Shown: in pieces, positions 34,961 through 44,747 of the stretch
How positions within the stretch are numbered: position 1 is the stretch's first letter
Layout of the letters: every line of letters begins with the position of its first letter
Assembly: GCA_017507805.1 (NCBI GenBank)
Contig: JAFWAC010000001.1
Span: 87,695 to 135,075 of the forward strand
DNA: 47,381 bases
Origin: Clostridia bacterium
GTDB lineage: Bacteria > Bacillota > Clostridia > Oscillospirales > Acutalibacteraceae
Reading direction: 5' to 3'
Translations under genes and position numbers: made by a program
Notes under the pieces: generated by a model
Seen by the model: only the letters and a program-made list of their open reading frames with translations
What the model was told of the DNA's origin: nothing
The model's database searches: none

Positions 34961-35974
34961 GTGGAACAGAAATTGAGCTTTATTGATAAAATTCAAAAAC
35001 AGCCTGCCCTGAAGCCCTCGGTGAGTATTCTTGAAAATTCCAATAAAAAACAGGTCATTAATCGGGCATCAAATTTGATTTGGGCGATTGTGAGACTGAT
35101 TTTGCTGATAGGGCTTTCCTATATCGTGCTTTACCCGATTATATTTTGCCTGAGCCTGAGCATCAGACAGCCTAATGATATGATAGACCCAACGGTTATA
35201 TGGCTGCCGAAAAATCTGACCTTTGATAACATTAAATTCGTCCTCGAAAACATTGGTTTTCCCGAGGCGTTCGGCAAATCAATGGCGATTTCGCTTTCCT
35301 GCTCATTTTTGCAAATGATGAGCTGTGCGATAACGGGCTATGGCTTTGCACGCTTTAAATTTAAAGGAAGGAACATTATTTTCCTTTTGGCGCTTATGAC
35401 ATTCATAGTGCCGCCACAAATAATTTCAATGCCGCTGTATATACAGTATTCAAAAATCACAATAACCACTTCACAGCTTTTCGGCGGAGACGGTATTCAG
35501 CTTATTAACACGGTAACGCCGATAGCCCTTGCTGCAGTATTTGCGCAGGGTATAAAATCGGGACTTTTCATATATTTGTTCAGGCAGTCCTACAAGGGAA
35601 TGCCAAAGGAGCTTGAGGATGCCGCTTATCTGGACGGTTGTGGCCCGATAAAGGCTTTCACAACCATAATGTTCCCCAATTCAACCCCGATTTTGTTGGT
35701 TACCTTTGTGCTCAGCTTTGTGTGGTATTGGAATGATTATATTAACATCTCGCTGTTTTTCAACAAATCAAAGCCGCTGTCGGTGCTGCTTGCAAGTGTT
35801 ACCGATATGTTCGGCAGAATGATTTCTCCTGCCGGAGGCGGATATACCTCTATTGAGGTGACGGTTTACGAAACAACATTTTGCCTTATGTTTATACTGT
35901 TACCGATTATTTTATATGTGTTTTTACAAAAGAAATTCACTGAATCGTTAATGAGCACAAGTATTGTAGGATGA
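34961..35974 (+). CDS. Carbohydrate ABC transporter permease (MalG/YtcP type), pair 2
   Basis: 337 aa from GTG 34961 with GGGGAAGG upstream. A hydrophilic N-terminal stretch of about 40 residues is longer than usual; then six membrane segments and the EAA loop LEDAAYLDGCGPIKAFTTIMFPNSTP. It forms the second channel with the gene just upstream. The extended cytoplasmic N-terminus is the only oddity. Confidence 0.92.
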   Translation: MEQKLSFIDKIQKQPALKPSVSILENSNKKQVINRASNLIWAIVRLILLIGLSYIVLYPIIFCLSLSIRQPNDMIDPTVIWLPKNLTFDNIKFVLENIGFPEAFGKSMAISLSCSFLQMMSCAITGYGFARFKFKGRNIIFLLALMTFIVPPQIISMPLYIQYSKITITTSQLFGGDGIQLINTVTPIALAAVFAQGIKSGLFIYLFRQSYKGMPKELEDAAYLDGCGPIKAFTTIMFPNSTPILLVTFVLSFVWYWNDYINISLFFNKSKPLSVLLASVTDMFGRMISPAGGGYTSIEVTVYETTFCLMFILLPIILYVFLQKKFTESLMSTSIVG

Positions 35975-36014
35975 TTTAGAGGATATATGATTTTTCAAAA
36001 AGGAGGTTGATTTT

Positions 36015-37475
36015 ATGAAAAAAGCACTTATATTTATATGTTGTTTTGCATTGTTGGTGACAGTTTGCTCCTTTGCCGTTTCCGCAGAAACAAGTGTGTT
36101 TAAAATTTCTGATATTGAAGGAAAATATAAGACGCAAGGCAGAACGGAATTAGTAGATGATACTTTATTTATGGATTGGTCTGCTTCGGGTATAGAATTT
36201 AGTGCTAACTGTTCGGGTGATGTATCCATTAAAGTTAATACAACCCGAATCAGAATTACTTCCGGTGATACGGGCGGAATTTATTTTACTGTTGTTATTG
36301 ACGGGGTTGTTCAATATAGCGAGTTGCGAATACCCAAAGACAATAATGCAACCCGTTGGACATCTAATTCAACAAAATATCCGTTTGTAATCAGAAATAA
36401 AGGGATAACCGAATTTGTAATAGCCAAGGATCTTAGTCCGGGTGTGCACAAATTTGAAATTTATAATCAAACAGAGGCTAATGACGGAGCTTTCGGTATT
36501 CAAAGCATTTCATTGAATGGTGAAATTTTAACTAAAAAAGGCAATAATGAGTTATTAATTGAATTTGTGGGCGATTCAATTACGGCAGGATATGGCAATA
36601 TATCTGTAGGAGGTAAGGGTCGTCCGCTTTATCAGGATGCCACAAGAGGGTGGCCGTATCTTACGGCAAAAAAACTCAATGCCGATTGGTCTGTAATTGC
36701 TCAAAGCGGAATTACAGCAAGCAACGGAGTGGGTTGGTCGGCAGGTGCGGTCTCAATGCAGACAGTATACCCAAAGCTACGATACTATTCAAATAATATA
36801 ACAAATTATGATTTCAAACGAACAGCAGATATTGTTGTGTTGGGGCTTGGAACAAACGATTTGTGGACATATCAAAACTCCGGAAAGTCACTCGATTATC
36901 TTAAAGGTGAGTTTCAGGAAATGATAAAGCTTGTTAGAAAACACAATCCAAATGCCAAGATTATCTGGATTTACGGTATGATGATAAATACTGCTGACGG
37001 GCTTATTAAAGGTGCGGTTAAGGAATTAGGCGGTTCAAAAAACGGAATATACACTTTATCGTTACCAAGGAATGTAGCAGGCGGTGAGGGACATCCGGAC
37101 CTTTCGGCACAGCAAAGCTATGCGGATTCGTTATCAAGCTTTATTAAAGCTGTATTGAATAATACCGTGCTTGACGATGAGCCTGTGAGTGTGCCAAATA
37201 ACTCGACCAATAATTCGGGAAATTCTACTGTTGAGAGTGAACAGCAGAGCGCTTCGGATTATACAAGCGAATCATCCGGCAGTATTTCTAATGATAAAAC
37301 AACGGTTGATAATCAAGACGCACAGGAAGAAAGTGTAGATACTGCAACTAACACAGAACAAAATAAAACAGCGAAATCCCCGGACAATTTTTTAATTATT
37401 ATTTCGATTATTGCTTTTATTTTGATTGCCGGTCTTATATTTATCATTTTTAGTCTGATTAGAAAACCAAAATAA
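36015..37475 (+). CDS. Membrane-anchored CE2-like SGNH esterase
   Basis: 486 aa, AAAGGAGG before ATG 36015. Signal peptide (1-25), a beta-rich jelly-roll-like domain (about 30-175), then an SGNH domain: GDSITAGYG with Ser188, GLGTNDLW, and GGEGHPDLSAQQSYADSL. The Asp of the usual triad is missing before the His, which from memory fits carbohydrate esterase family 2, known to use a Ser-His dyad and to have the same jelly-roll plus SGNH layout. A Ser/Thr/Asn-rich linker (about 390-455) leads to one membrane segment (about 457-479) and a KPK tail, so the enzyme stands on the outer face. Expected activity: deacetylation of plant or host glycans. Confidence 0.82.
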   Translation: MKKALIFICCFALLVTVCSFAVSAETSVFKISDIEGKYKTQGRTELVDDTLFMDWSASGIEFSANCSGDVSIKVNTTRIRITSGDTGGIYFTVVIDGVVQYSELRIPKDNNATRWTSNSTKYPFVIRNKGITEFVIAKDLSPGVHKFEIYNQTEANDGAFGIQSISLNGEILTKKGNNELLIEFVGDSITAGYGNISVGGKGRPLYQDATRGWPYLTAKKLNADWSVIAQSGITASNGVGWSAGAVSMQTVYPKLRYYSNNITNYDFKRTADIVVLGLGTNDLWTYQNSGKSLDYLKGEFQEMIKLVRKHNPNAKIIWIYGMMINTADGLIKGAVKELGGSKNGIYTLSLPRNVAGGEGHPDLSAQQSYADSLSSFIKAVLNNTVLDDEPVSVPNNSTNNSGNSTVESEQQSASDYTSESSGSISNDKTTVDNQDAQEESVDTATNTEQNKTAKSPDNFLIIISIIAFILIAGLIFIIFSLIRKPK

Positions 37476-37664
37476 TATAACCTTAAAATTACTGCAAATG
37501 CAGGTCGGATATTTGCCGACAAATCAATGACGGTAGTTTCAGCAAAGATTTTTCTGACGAATGGAAGGTGCTTTGCTGTGACGATATATTAAATGATTGT
37601 TGTATTTCAGGTGCAATGCTCATTTAAGCTTACAATACGAATTTTTTAAAAAGGAGTTTTTGTT
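37476..37664 (+). other. Intergenic gap splitting operon B
   Basis: A 189-bp gap, the only large one in operon B. It contains no strong promoter or terminator; TTGTAT (37598) and TTTAAG (37621) 17 nt apart are weak. A short open stretch without a start (ending at the TAA near 37626) may be chance or a decayed remnant. The ribosome binding site AAAAAGGAG precedes the next gene. Confidence 0.3.
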
Positions 37665-39077
37665 ATGAATAAAAAAATATTACGCCGATTAAGCTGTTTT
37701 CTTTTAGCCGTGGCAATGCTTTTCCTTGCCGCCTGCGGAAACGGCGCTGCCTCTAAGCCTGCAGGGGATAACGATTCGTCAGCAGGTACATCAAGCGGTT
37801 CTCAGAATGTTTCGGAAATTGAAATGCCCACAGCCGACCTTTCTGATAACTCAAAGGTTTTAAAGGTTTTCGGTTGGTCAACAATGGCTGAAAACAACAC
37901 AGACGGTGAAGCGGCAGAGTATTTTAAGGAGGAATTCGGTGTTACCATTGAGGAGACCGTTTCCACCCACGAAACCTATTGGACAGACCTTGCCAAAATG
38001 GTGGCGGCAGGTAATGCTCCCGATGTGGTTGACTGCTCCTACGATAAGTTCTGGCCCGTTCCCGTTTCGGAAAACCTGCTTGAGCCATGGGACGGTTTAA
38101 TTGATTTCGATTCTCCCCTTTGGGCAAACACCAAGGAACAAACCGAGCAGATGAAATGGAAGGATAAAATTTATTTCCCCATAATCAGCGAGTTTGTTCA
38201 AAGCTGGGTATATTACAATAAAAATATGTTCAAGAACTACGGTCTTGAGGATATGACCCCCAGAGCCTTGTACGAGAGAGGCGAGTGGACACTTGATAAG
38301 CTGATTGAAATTTCGGATAAATTCATTGAGAAAAACAACAAAAACGAAATCATTCAGTGGGGCTTTACCCCTCAGAACCTTGAGCCTATCAGTATTTCAG
38401 GAGTTCAGATTGTTGAAATCATTAACGGCAAGGAGTACAAAAACAACCTTAAAGACCCACGCATTGCAAAGGTAATGAACGCTTTTTATACCATAAGCGG
38501 CGCAGGCTCGGGCTCAATGTCGGTTAAGGATGCCTGTCCCTTGTTTGAGCAGGAAAAGGTTGCAATGCTTTTCTCTCATGCTGATATCGTGCTTCAAAGA
38601 CGCTTTGAGCATCTCCGTCAGGCAGATGCGCTTGGCTTTGCCCCCATGCCAAAGCTTGATAACGAAAGCGGTCACAATGTGGAAATTTCGCTCGACCCCG
38701 GCTACGGTCTTATCAAGGGTGCCAAGAACAAGGAGCTTGCAACCCTTTGGGTAAACTATCTCAAATGGTTCCGTTTGGGCGAAAACCTTTGCGTTGAAAT
38801 TCCTGCTGCCGAAAAATCGCCCGCAGCAGAGCGCTACAATATCAAGCCCAAGGCAGGAAGCGCCACTTTAAGCCAGGAGGATGTTGATTTTATTAACGAA
38901 TTTTTGGCTACTAACCCCACCAAGGTTTACACAAACTATCGCAGTATCATACGGAACTTTGGCGAGATGCTTGATGTTTACAAGTGGCAGGTTTTTGCAG
39001 GCTCTGCACAGTGGTCGGCGGTTGTTCAGCAGTTGTATCCTACCTATGAGACACGGCTTAAGGATTATATAAAATAA
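37665..39077 (+). CDS. Extracellular solute-binding lipoprotein (family 1)
   Basis: 470 aa. Signal peptide with lipobox LAAC (Cys24) and a low-complexity Ser/Gly linker. Solute-binding features: VLKVFGWSTMAENNTDGEAAEYFKEEFG, WTDLAKMVAAGNAPDVVDCSYD, WVYYNKNMFKNYGLED, GEWTLDKLIEISDKF, and a C-terminal lid LATLWVNYLKWFRLGENLC. It should catch an oligosaccharide and hand it to a permease pair, probably pair 2 (genes at 34061 and 34961). AAAAGGAG precedes the ATG. The following giant gene begins only 21 nt later. Confidence 0.92.
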   Translation: MNKKILRRLSCFLLAVAMLFLAACGNGAASKPAGDNDSSAGTSSGSQNVSEIEMPTADLSDNSKVLKVFGWSTMAENNTDGEAAEYFKEEFGVTIEETVSTHETYWTDLAKMVAAGNAPDVVDCSYDKFWPVPVSENLLEPWDGLIDFDSPLWANTKEQTEQMKWKDKIYFPIISEFVQSWVYYNKNMFKNYGLEDMTPRALYERGEWTLDKLIEISDKFIEKNNKNEIIQWGFTPQNLEPISISGVQIVEIINGKEYKNNLKDPRIAKVMNAFYTISGAGSGSMSVKDACPLFEQEKVAMLFSHADIVLQRRFEHLRQADALGFAPMPKLDNESGHNVEISLDPGYGLIKGAKNKELATLWVNYLKWFRLGENLCVEIPAAEKSPAAERYNIKPKAGSATLSQEDVDFINEFLATNPTKVYTNYRSIIRNFGEMLDVYKWQVFAGSAQWSAVVQQLYPTYETRLKDYIK

Positions 39078-39098
39078 AAAATGAAGGTAGCTGATTAT

Positions 39099-42000
39099 AT
39101 GAAAAAAGGTTTTAACCGTATAACAGCCATACTTTTAACAGCAATTTTGGCGGTGAATAGTATGCTTATTGTTATGCCTACATTGTTTGCTGAAAAGGCT
39201 GTTGAAAAAACCCCGGTTTTGCCCTTGTCGCCCTTTAATGCAAACGGCATCGGCGGAGCTGACGCAGAGGTTAAGACAAACACAAAGCTTTTTGCTCAGA
39301 CCGATTCGGTCGTAATAAGCTCGGATACATATTTGCAGGGTATCATTGCCGAAGCCCCCAAAAAAGACAACAGTGTAAGCTCGGTTGTTAAGGTAACACC
39401 TATGATGGGAAGCTCTGCTATAACCTACAATTATGCAACCGTTACCCATTTGTTTGAAAAAACAATTAATTTAACCGAGGAAAAGGGCCTGAAAATCGAA
39501 ACGGTTTCGGGTAGTGAATATTCCGTTGCGGACACTACGGCAAGTCAGGCTTATGCCAATATTGCATATTCCAAGCGCAACAGCTTCGTTGGCGCAGACG
39601 GTGTTATGTTTTATTTGAAAATAGATGGCGCTAATATCGTTGCACCCAACTTTGCGGCATTTGTGCCTGAAACTGCAGGGCGCTGGACCTATGATTTTGA
39701 CCCCGTTTTAATGCTGATGGTCGGAAAAACATATTCATATAAAGCCCTCAACGCAAATTCCTGGACCACTGCAACTGCGATACAGGACAAGGAAGGCAGT
39801 GTCTACTTTGGCGCAATGAAATTCGACTCTGCCTTTGAGGGTTATGTTAAAATTCCGCTTGACTCCTTGGGTAATGATTTAGGGTTCAAGTTTAAGCCCA
39901 ATCAGGACTCATTCAAGCTTATGTGCGTTAAGGCAAGAGGTCTTGGCGGAAAATACGGCACAATAACGGCAGGCCCGTATTTTGTCATTAATAAGGACAG
40001 CACCTCTGCAAAAATCGAGGTTAATAATGCTTCCTTTTCGGCGGCACCTGCAAACATAGGTGCTAAGCTAAGCGGCTTCAAGCAACCTCTTAAGGATACC
40101 GATGCTTTGCTCGTTTATGTTAAAACAGATTCCGCCAACCGCATAACGGTCAGCGCCAATATGTGGGACGATTATCTTGGCGATATTCCGTCCTTAATGT
40201 TAAAGTCGGACGCGGTCGTTTATACAGCCGCTTTGGGCGCAGAGAAATGGACTAAAACCAAAACGGTTAAAACCGAAACAGACGGTGCGGTGCAGTTTGA
40301 CAAGGCTTTTGAGGGATATATTAAAATCCCGATTTCGAGCCTTAAGGAACAGGAAGCAAGCCCGTTTATAGCAATTTATCCCGAAATAGATTACATTACG
40401 GGTGTTGAAATCTCTGCCGCAGGAATTGGCGGAAAATTCGGAAAAATTGAAGCGGCACCCTTCCTTATCAATGATGATAAGGGCACAACGGAGTTCGAAA
40501 TTTCCGATGAATACAAACCGCCCGTTGTTCAGGCAACAGAGGTTGTTCCCGTTATGAACACAGAGCTTCAGCGCGGAAATTGGCAGACAGTAACCCATAC
40601 CGAGGTTAAGCCTCTTGATTACACCAATGCTACGGCAAGTCAGATGACGGCAAAGGCGGCAGAGGGCTATGAACGCCCCGATGATATAACTTCGTCTCAG
40701 GCTTATGCTAATTTTAAGCTTAATGATATTTCGCTGAACGGATATGAGGGTTTGGTGTTCTATGTTAAGCTTGAAAGCGCAAATACCGTAATGCCGCAGA
40801 TAGCGCTTAATATACCAAGTGACACCACCCGCTGGAGATATTCCTGGGACCCGATAATGGTGCTCAAGGTGGGCGGGTATTATGAATATATACCCATAAC
40901 CGGCGGAGAATGGAAGACCGGCACAGCCGTTGCAGGCAAGGCAGGAAGCGAATATTCCGGAGCAATGCAATTTGATACCGCCTTTGAGGGCTATATTAAG
41001 ATTTCCTTCGATAGCCTTGATAATGACAGCGGTTTTATTATGGACACCGCTTTGGATACCGTTAAGAACATTGTTTACAGAGCAAAGGGCTTGGGCGGCA
41101 GCTACGGTCAGGTGACATTAGGCCCGACAATGCTTGTCACCAACGATGGCTCCGAAGGGATTAAGCTGAAGGAAGCAGACCCCATTATTGTTGAGCCTGT
41201 AACAGATGTAGAGTCCAATCCAACATCTAATAAGGTCACCCAAACGGTTGTCACACCCCTTGATTGGACCGATGCGATTGGACTTAAGATTACAGCCACC
41301 TCGCAATATACAAACGATTATCCTGCAAATTCCTTGGCTTACGCAAGATATAAAACAGACGGTAATTTTGTGCTTGGTGATGCCACTCATGTTATCTGGT
41401 ACATCAAGACCGATTCTGCAAACACCGTTTTGCCGAGAATAGGTTATGCAGGCTCAGAGCTTAATATAAGCTATGACCCTGAAATGACCTTGGGTGTCGG
41501 TAAATCCTATTCCTACCTGCCAATCGGCGGAGACAAATGGATTTCTGCCACCTCGGTTCCGACATGGAAAAACGGCAACACAGTAAGCAATACCTATTTT
41601 GGCGGAATGCAGTTTGACGGGCCTTTTGAGGGATTTGTAAAAATCGCCGTAGCTGATTTATCTAACGATAACGCAAGAATTAACAATGCAGACCGCGCCA
41701 CCACAAAGATTTCAAACTTTATTGTGTCGGCTTCAAAAATCGGCGGAAGCTACGGCTCGGTTACAGCAGGCCCGATTTTTCTGACAAGCAACGATACCGA
41801 CTCCCCCGTAATAAAGCTTTATGAAGCACCCAACGAGAATGCGGATGTTGCCATTAATGCAACCCCCATTTCGGGCGAGCCGACCGTTAAATGTGAGACT
41901 GTAACCCCATTCAGGGGACTGACACTTCAAGGGTATAAGGTTTCGGGAGATAGCTTTGGCATTAACACAAATACACAGCTTAACGGCTCGAACGGATTGC

Positions 42001-44747
42001 TTATCTATGTTAAGACCGAGAAGGATGCGGTTATAACACCGAATATTAACGGAAGCTTTTATTTAACCGCCGGCGGTACTTATAGCTTGCTGTCCTTCAG
42101 CGATGTTAAATGGACAAAGGCAACAGCAACCGCCAATGGCTCGGTTGAATTAGAAGCAGGCTTTGAGGGATATATAAGGCTTCCCCTTACCTCGCTTGCA
42201 GATAATAAGCAGGATAACCCCAACGGTATACTTTCATCGGTAAGCTTCGGTGTTGAGAGTGGTAATACCATGATTTTGGGCCCGATAAGTCTTATCACGA
42301 ATGTGGGCGAGGGCACAGAGGTAATTTATCCTGCTTCCTACGATTCCACAGACCCTTATGAGCGTATTCAAGGTATTTTTGAACGCAGTAAGGCAGGGCT
42401 GGCGCAGGGTTATTACTATATGATAGGTGACAGTACGCGCCATTTGTACGGCTACCCGATTTTCCGTATAGTAAGGGATGCTTTGAAGCAAAAATATAAT
42501 ATGAACTGTACCGTTCAGGCACTCAGCGGCTTGAAGGCGGAGCATTGGAGTGGTTATACCCCCGGTCTTGACGGCCCGCTTTTCCCGACCGTTGAACAGC
42601 TCATAGAGCAAATCCCCGGAACAGGCAGAAACTGCATTGTTGATTTGGCGCTTGCCATTAATGATGCGGGTAAGGGACCCGAAAAGATTTATGAATTCCT
42701 TATGCTTGGTATCAACAAAATAAGGGAAGCAAAGCCCGAAGCAGTTATAGTTTATACCTGCCCGAGCCTTATCGCATCAAATGCCGCCAACAAGAGTATT
42801 CATGATGCGGCAGAGATGGTTTGGAAGGATAAGAGTATATATAAAATTGATACTATGATGAATGTGTTTGACGGCTACTATTCACAGTACTATGTTGACA
42901 CACATCACCCGAATTCGCTCGGCTACAAGCTTTTAGGTCAATATATTGTTACACAGTATGTTGAGGGAATGTCCTTTGAAAAGATTTATGATGTTGATAC
43001 AAATTCTTACACCCTGCCCTCAGACGCAAAGCCTATTGAAGCTGAATTGAGTGTGGACGCTACCTATAATATGACTGCCGGTGTTTACAGTATGAATGTA
43101 AACGGCACGAATGTGGGCTCAATAAAGCTGAACGGCAGTAAGGCTTTCACAGGCTCAGCGCCCTTCAGCACACAGAACTATATCCAGACCAAATTGTCTA
43201 AGGATATTACAGGCAGTGATTACATAGCCTTCTATCTGAAGCTTCCGAGTGCTAATACGGTGGGACTGCGGGCATTTAATATGCTTGAGGAAAAGCAGGT
43301 TGAAATCATATTCAAGCGTGATATGAAGTATTACATAATGCCGTTAGGCTCAAACAAATGGACCGAAAAGATTAGTGTTGCAGGCAGAAACGATGACATT
43401 GAAACATACGGCGGTCTTAAGTTTGACAGCGGCTTCGAGGGTTGGGTTAAGCTTCCTCTCAGCAGCTTTTACGGCTCACCCTCAACCTCAATAGGCATTA
43501 ACGGTATCACCTTCAGATTTTCGGAGCTTGGCGGCGATTACGGTGAGGTACGCGTAGGCTCATTCTTTGTAACCAACGATAAGCCCTATACCGCATCGAA
43601 TGTTTGGGCGGAGAAGGACCTTCCCGTTATGGAACCCCTTACAGCAATTGGAAAGCTTGATTCTGCTCCTTGGGTAAATAAGGATTATATCGCAAGTCCG
43701 CTTCCTTCGCTTACCAAAAATCCCGCGCTCGTTATCAGCTCATCACCGGCTGCTGATTATCAGGGCTTGGATTACGGCAGTTCCACCCATTGGGTATCAA
43801 CCGAATATGATAATGTGCCGATCGGTAAGTATTCGCATCTTGCATTTTATGTAAAGGTGCCCAAGACTAAGGAAAATGCATTTATATTGCATATGTGGAC
43901 CGATTCTGAAAACGGTGATAACGGAATATTCCAGATAATGGCGAATTCCTCTGTTCAGTTGTTGCCGATGGGTGAAACCAAATGGCAGCACATTGTCACC
44001 GAAAGGGTTGTAAACAGTATCGGCGGAGTGCCTCTGCCGGCAGGCTTTGAAGGCTTGGTCAAGATTTCCTACGCAAGTATGTTCCCTGCCAACAGAGTCA
44101 GTGAGGACGCCCGTTTGTCAAAAATCGCCTATCGCTTTAAGTATATAGGTATGGGTAGCGAAAGGGTAATTGCCGGCCCCGTGTTTGGTATATTGCAGGA
44201 TAACGATACAGGCCCTGACGAGCTTGTTTATACCTCTATGCCGGAAGCCACAACCATAAAATCTCTCTACCAAATAGAGGATAGTGACAGGTTTGTTGAC
44301 AGCGTTATGCTTTATTGGGAAGCCTTCGAGGGTGCTAAATACTATATTGCTGAGGCATATTCCATAACCAAAACCGACACCGGCTTTGAATACCGCTTGG
44401 TGTCAAGCAACAGATGCGTTCCTAACAGCGGTGTAATTACCGACCTGATGCCCGGAAAAAGGTATGCGGTGCTAATTAAGGCATACGATATCAGCGACAA
44501 GCTTTTGGCAATATATGATTATACAACTGTTGAAACCCCCGAAACCGAGGATTATACCTATGCATCGGTTTCCGACAAAATGGAGTATGATAAGGTTTAC
44601 TATGCCGATAAAAACGCAGGTAGCAGTGACAATACATCAAGGTCGGTTGTACGGTATCTGGTAATAGGCGGCGTGAGCATGGTGTTGCTTTCGGGCGCGG
44701 CAGTAGTATTTGCAGTTATTAATAAAAGGAGGAAGAAGAATGTTTAA
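39099..44747 (+). CDS. Giant surface protein: seven FEGY modules, internal SGNH domain, FN3-like domain, TM anchor
   Basis: 1882 aa from ATG 39099 (GAAGG 11 nt upstream; ATG 39081 lacks a site and would lengthen the signal peptide). After the signal peptide come five FEGY modules (central motifs near nt 39831, 40302, 40980, 41622, 42160), then an SGNH-like domain with YMIGDSTRHLYG (Ser1112), ALAINDAGKG and VDTHHPNSLGY (Asp1267, His1270), two more FEGY modules (43431, 44043), an FN3-like domain (VMLYWEAFEGAKYYIAEAY), and a C-terminal membrane segment with a KKRRK-type tail (NKRRKKNV). It is therefore cell-anchored. Likely a glycan-binding scaffold with built-in esterase activity; the modules match no family I recognise. 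It overlaps the next gene by 8 nt. Confidence 0.75.
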   Translation: MKKGFNRITAILLTAILAVNSMLIVMPTLFAEKAVEKTPVLPLSPFNANGIGGADAEVKTNTKLFAQTDSVVISSDTYLQGIIAEAPKKDNSVSSVVKVTPMMGSSAITYNYATVTHLFEKTINLTEEKGLKIETVSGSEYSVADTTASQAYANIAYSKRNSFVGADGVMFYLKIDGANIVAPNFAAFVPETAGRWTYDFDPVLMLMVGKTYSYKALNANSWTTATAIQDKEGSVYFGAMKFDSAFEGYVKIPLDSLGNDLGFKFKPNQDSFKLMCVKARGLGGKYGTITAGPYFVINKDSTSAKIEVNNASFSAAPANIGAKLSGFKQPLKDTDALLVYVKTDSANRITVSANMWDDYLGDIPSLMLKSDAVVYTAALGAEKWTKTKTVKTETDGAVQFDKAFEGYIKIPISSLKEQEASPFIAIYPEIDYITGVEISAAGIGGKFGKIEAAPFLINDDKGTTEFEISDEYKPPVVQATEVVPVMNTELQRGNWQTVTHTEVKPLDYTNATASQMTAKAAEGYERPDDITSSQAYANFKLNDISLNGYEGLVFYVKLESANTVMPQIALNIPSDTTRWRYSWDPIMVLKVGGYYEYIPITGGEWKTGTAVAGKAGSEYSGAMQFDTAFEGYIKISFDSLDNDSGFIMDTALDTVKNIVYRAKGLGGSYGQVTLGPTMLVTNDGSEGIKLKEADPIIVEPVTDVESNPTSNKVTQTVVTPLDWTDAIGLKITATSQYTNDYPANSLAYARYKTDGNFVLGDATHVIWYIKTDSANTVLPRIGYAGSELNISYDPEMTLGVGKSYSYLPIGGDKWISATSVPTWKNGNTVSNTYFGGMQFDGPFEGFVKIAVADLSNDNARINNADRATTKISNFIVSASKIGGSYGSVTAGPIFLTSNDTDSPVIKLYEAPNENADVAINATPISGEPTVKCETVTPFRGLTLQGYKVSGDSFGINTNTQLNGSNGLLIYVKTEKDAVITPNINGSFYLTAGGTYSLLSFSDVKWTKATATANGSVELEAGFEGYIRLPLTSLADNKQDNPNGILSSVSFGVESGNTMILGPISLITNVGEGTEVIYPASYDSTDPYERIQGIFERSKAGLAQGYYYMIGDSTRHLYGYPIFRIVRDALKQKYNMNCTVQALSGLKAEHWSGYTPGLDGPLFPTVEQLIEQIPGTGRNCIVDLALAINDAGKGPEKIYEFLMLGINKIREAKPEAVIVYTCPSLIASNAANKSIHDAAEMVWKDKSIYKIDTMMNVFDGYYSQYYVDTHHPNSLGYKLLGQYIVTQYVEGMSFEKIYDVDTNSYTLPSDAKPIEAELSVDATYNMTAGVYSMNVNGTNVGSIKLNGSKAFTGSAPFSTQNYIQTKLSKDITGSDYIAFYLKLPSANTVGLRAFNMLEEKQVEIIFKRDMKYYIMPLGSNKWTEKISVAGRNDDIETYGGLKFDSGFEGWVKLPLSSFYGSPSTSIGINGITFRFSELGGDYGEVRVGSFFVTNDKPYTASNVWAEKDLPVMEPLTAIGKLDSAPWVNKDYIASPLPSLTKNPALVISSSPAADYQGLDYGSSTHWVSTEYDNVPIGKYSHLAFYVKVPKTKENAFILHMWTDSENGDNGIFQIMANSSVQLLPMGETKWQHIVTERVVNSIGGVPLPAGFEGLVKISYASMFPANRVSEDARLSKIAYRFKYIGMGSERVIAGPVFGILQDNDTGPDELVYTSMPEATTIKSLYQIEDSDRFVDSVMLYWEAFEGAKYYIAEAYSITKTDTGFEYRLVSSNRCVPNSGVITDLMPGKRYAVLIKAYDISDKLLAIYDYTTVETPETEDYTYASVSDKMEYDKVYYADKNAGSSDNTSRSVVRYLVIGGVSMVLLSGAAVVFAVINKRRKKNV
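41247..41785 (+). repeat. Duplicated FEGY module, copy 2
   Basis: Encodes VTPLDWTD through AGPIFLT, the fourth module of the 1882-aa protein, and aligns with 18224-18780 at DNA and protein level without gaps except the 18-nt insertion present in the other copy. Here the loop reads WKNGNTVSNTYF, with no calcium-type ligands. Confidence 0.85.

Noticed and set aside
37500-37626. Possible coding remnant in the gap before the second solute-binding gene
   Set aside because: A short open stretch reads plausibly but has no start codon or ribosome binding site, and two frames look equally good; not enough to call a pseudogene.
40200-40970. A 256-codon open frame on the minus strand opposite the 1882-aa gene
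   Set aside because: Cys/Ile-rich translation with no domain, no ribosome binding site, and the plus-strand frame encodes conserved repeats; it is a shadow of the repeat coding.
39599-44210. FEGY modules as cohesins, partners for the mini-dockerin
   Set aside because: No cohesin hallmark strands or motifs could be recognised; the idea is left only as a binding test.
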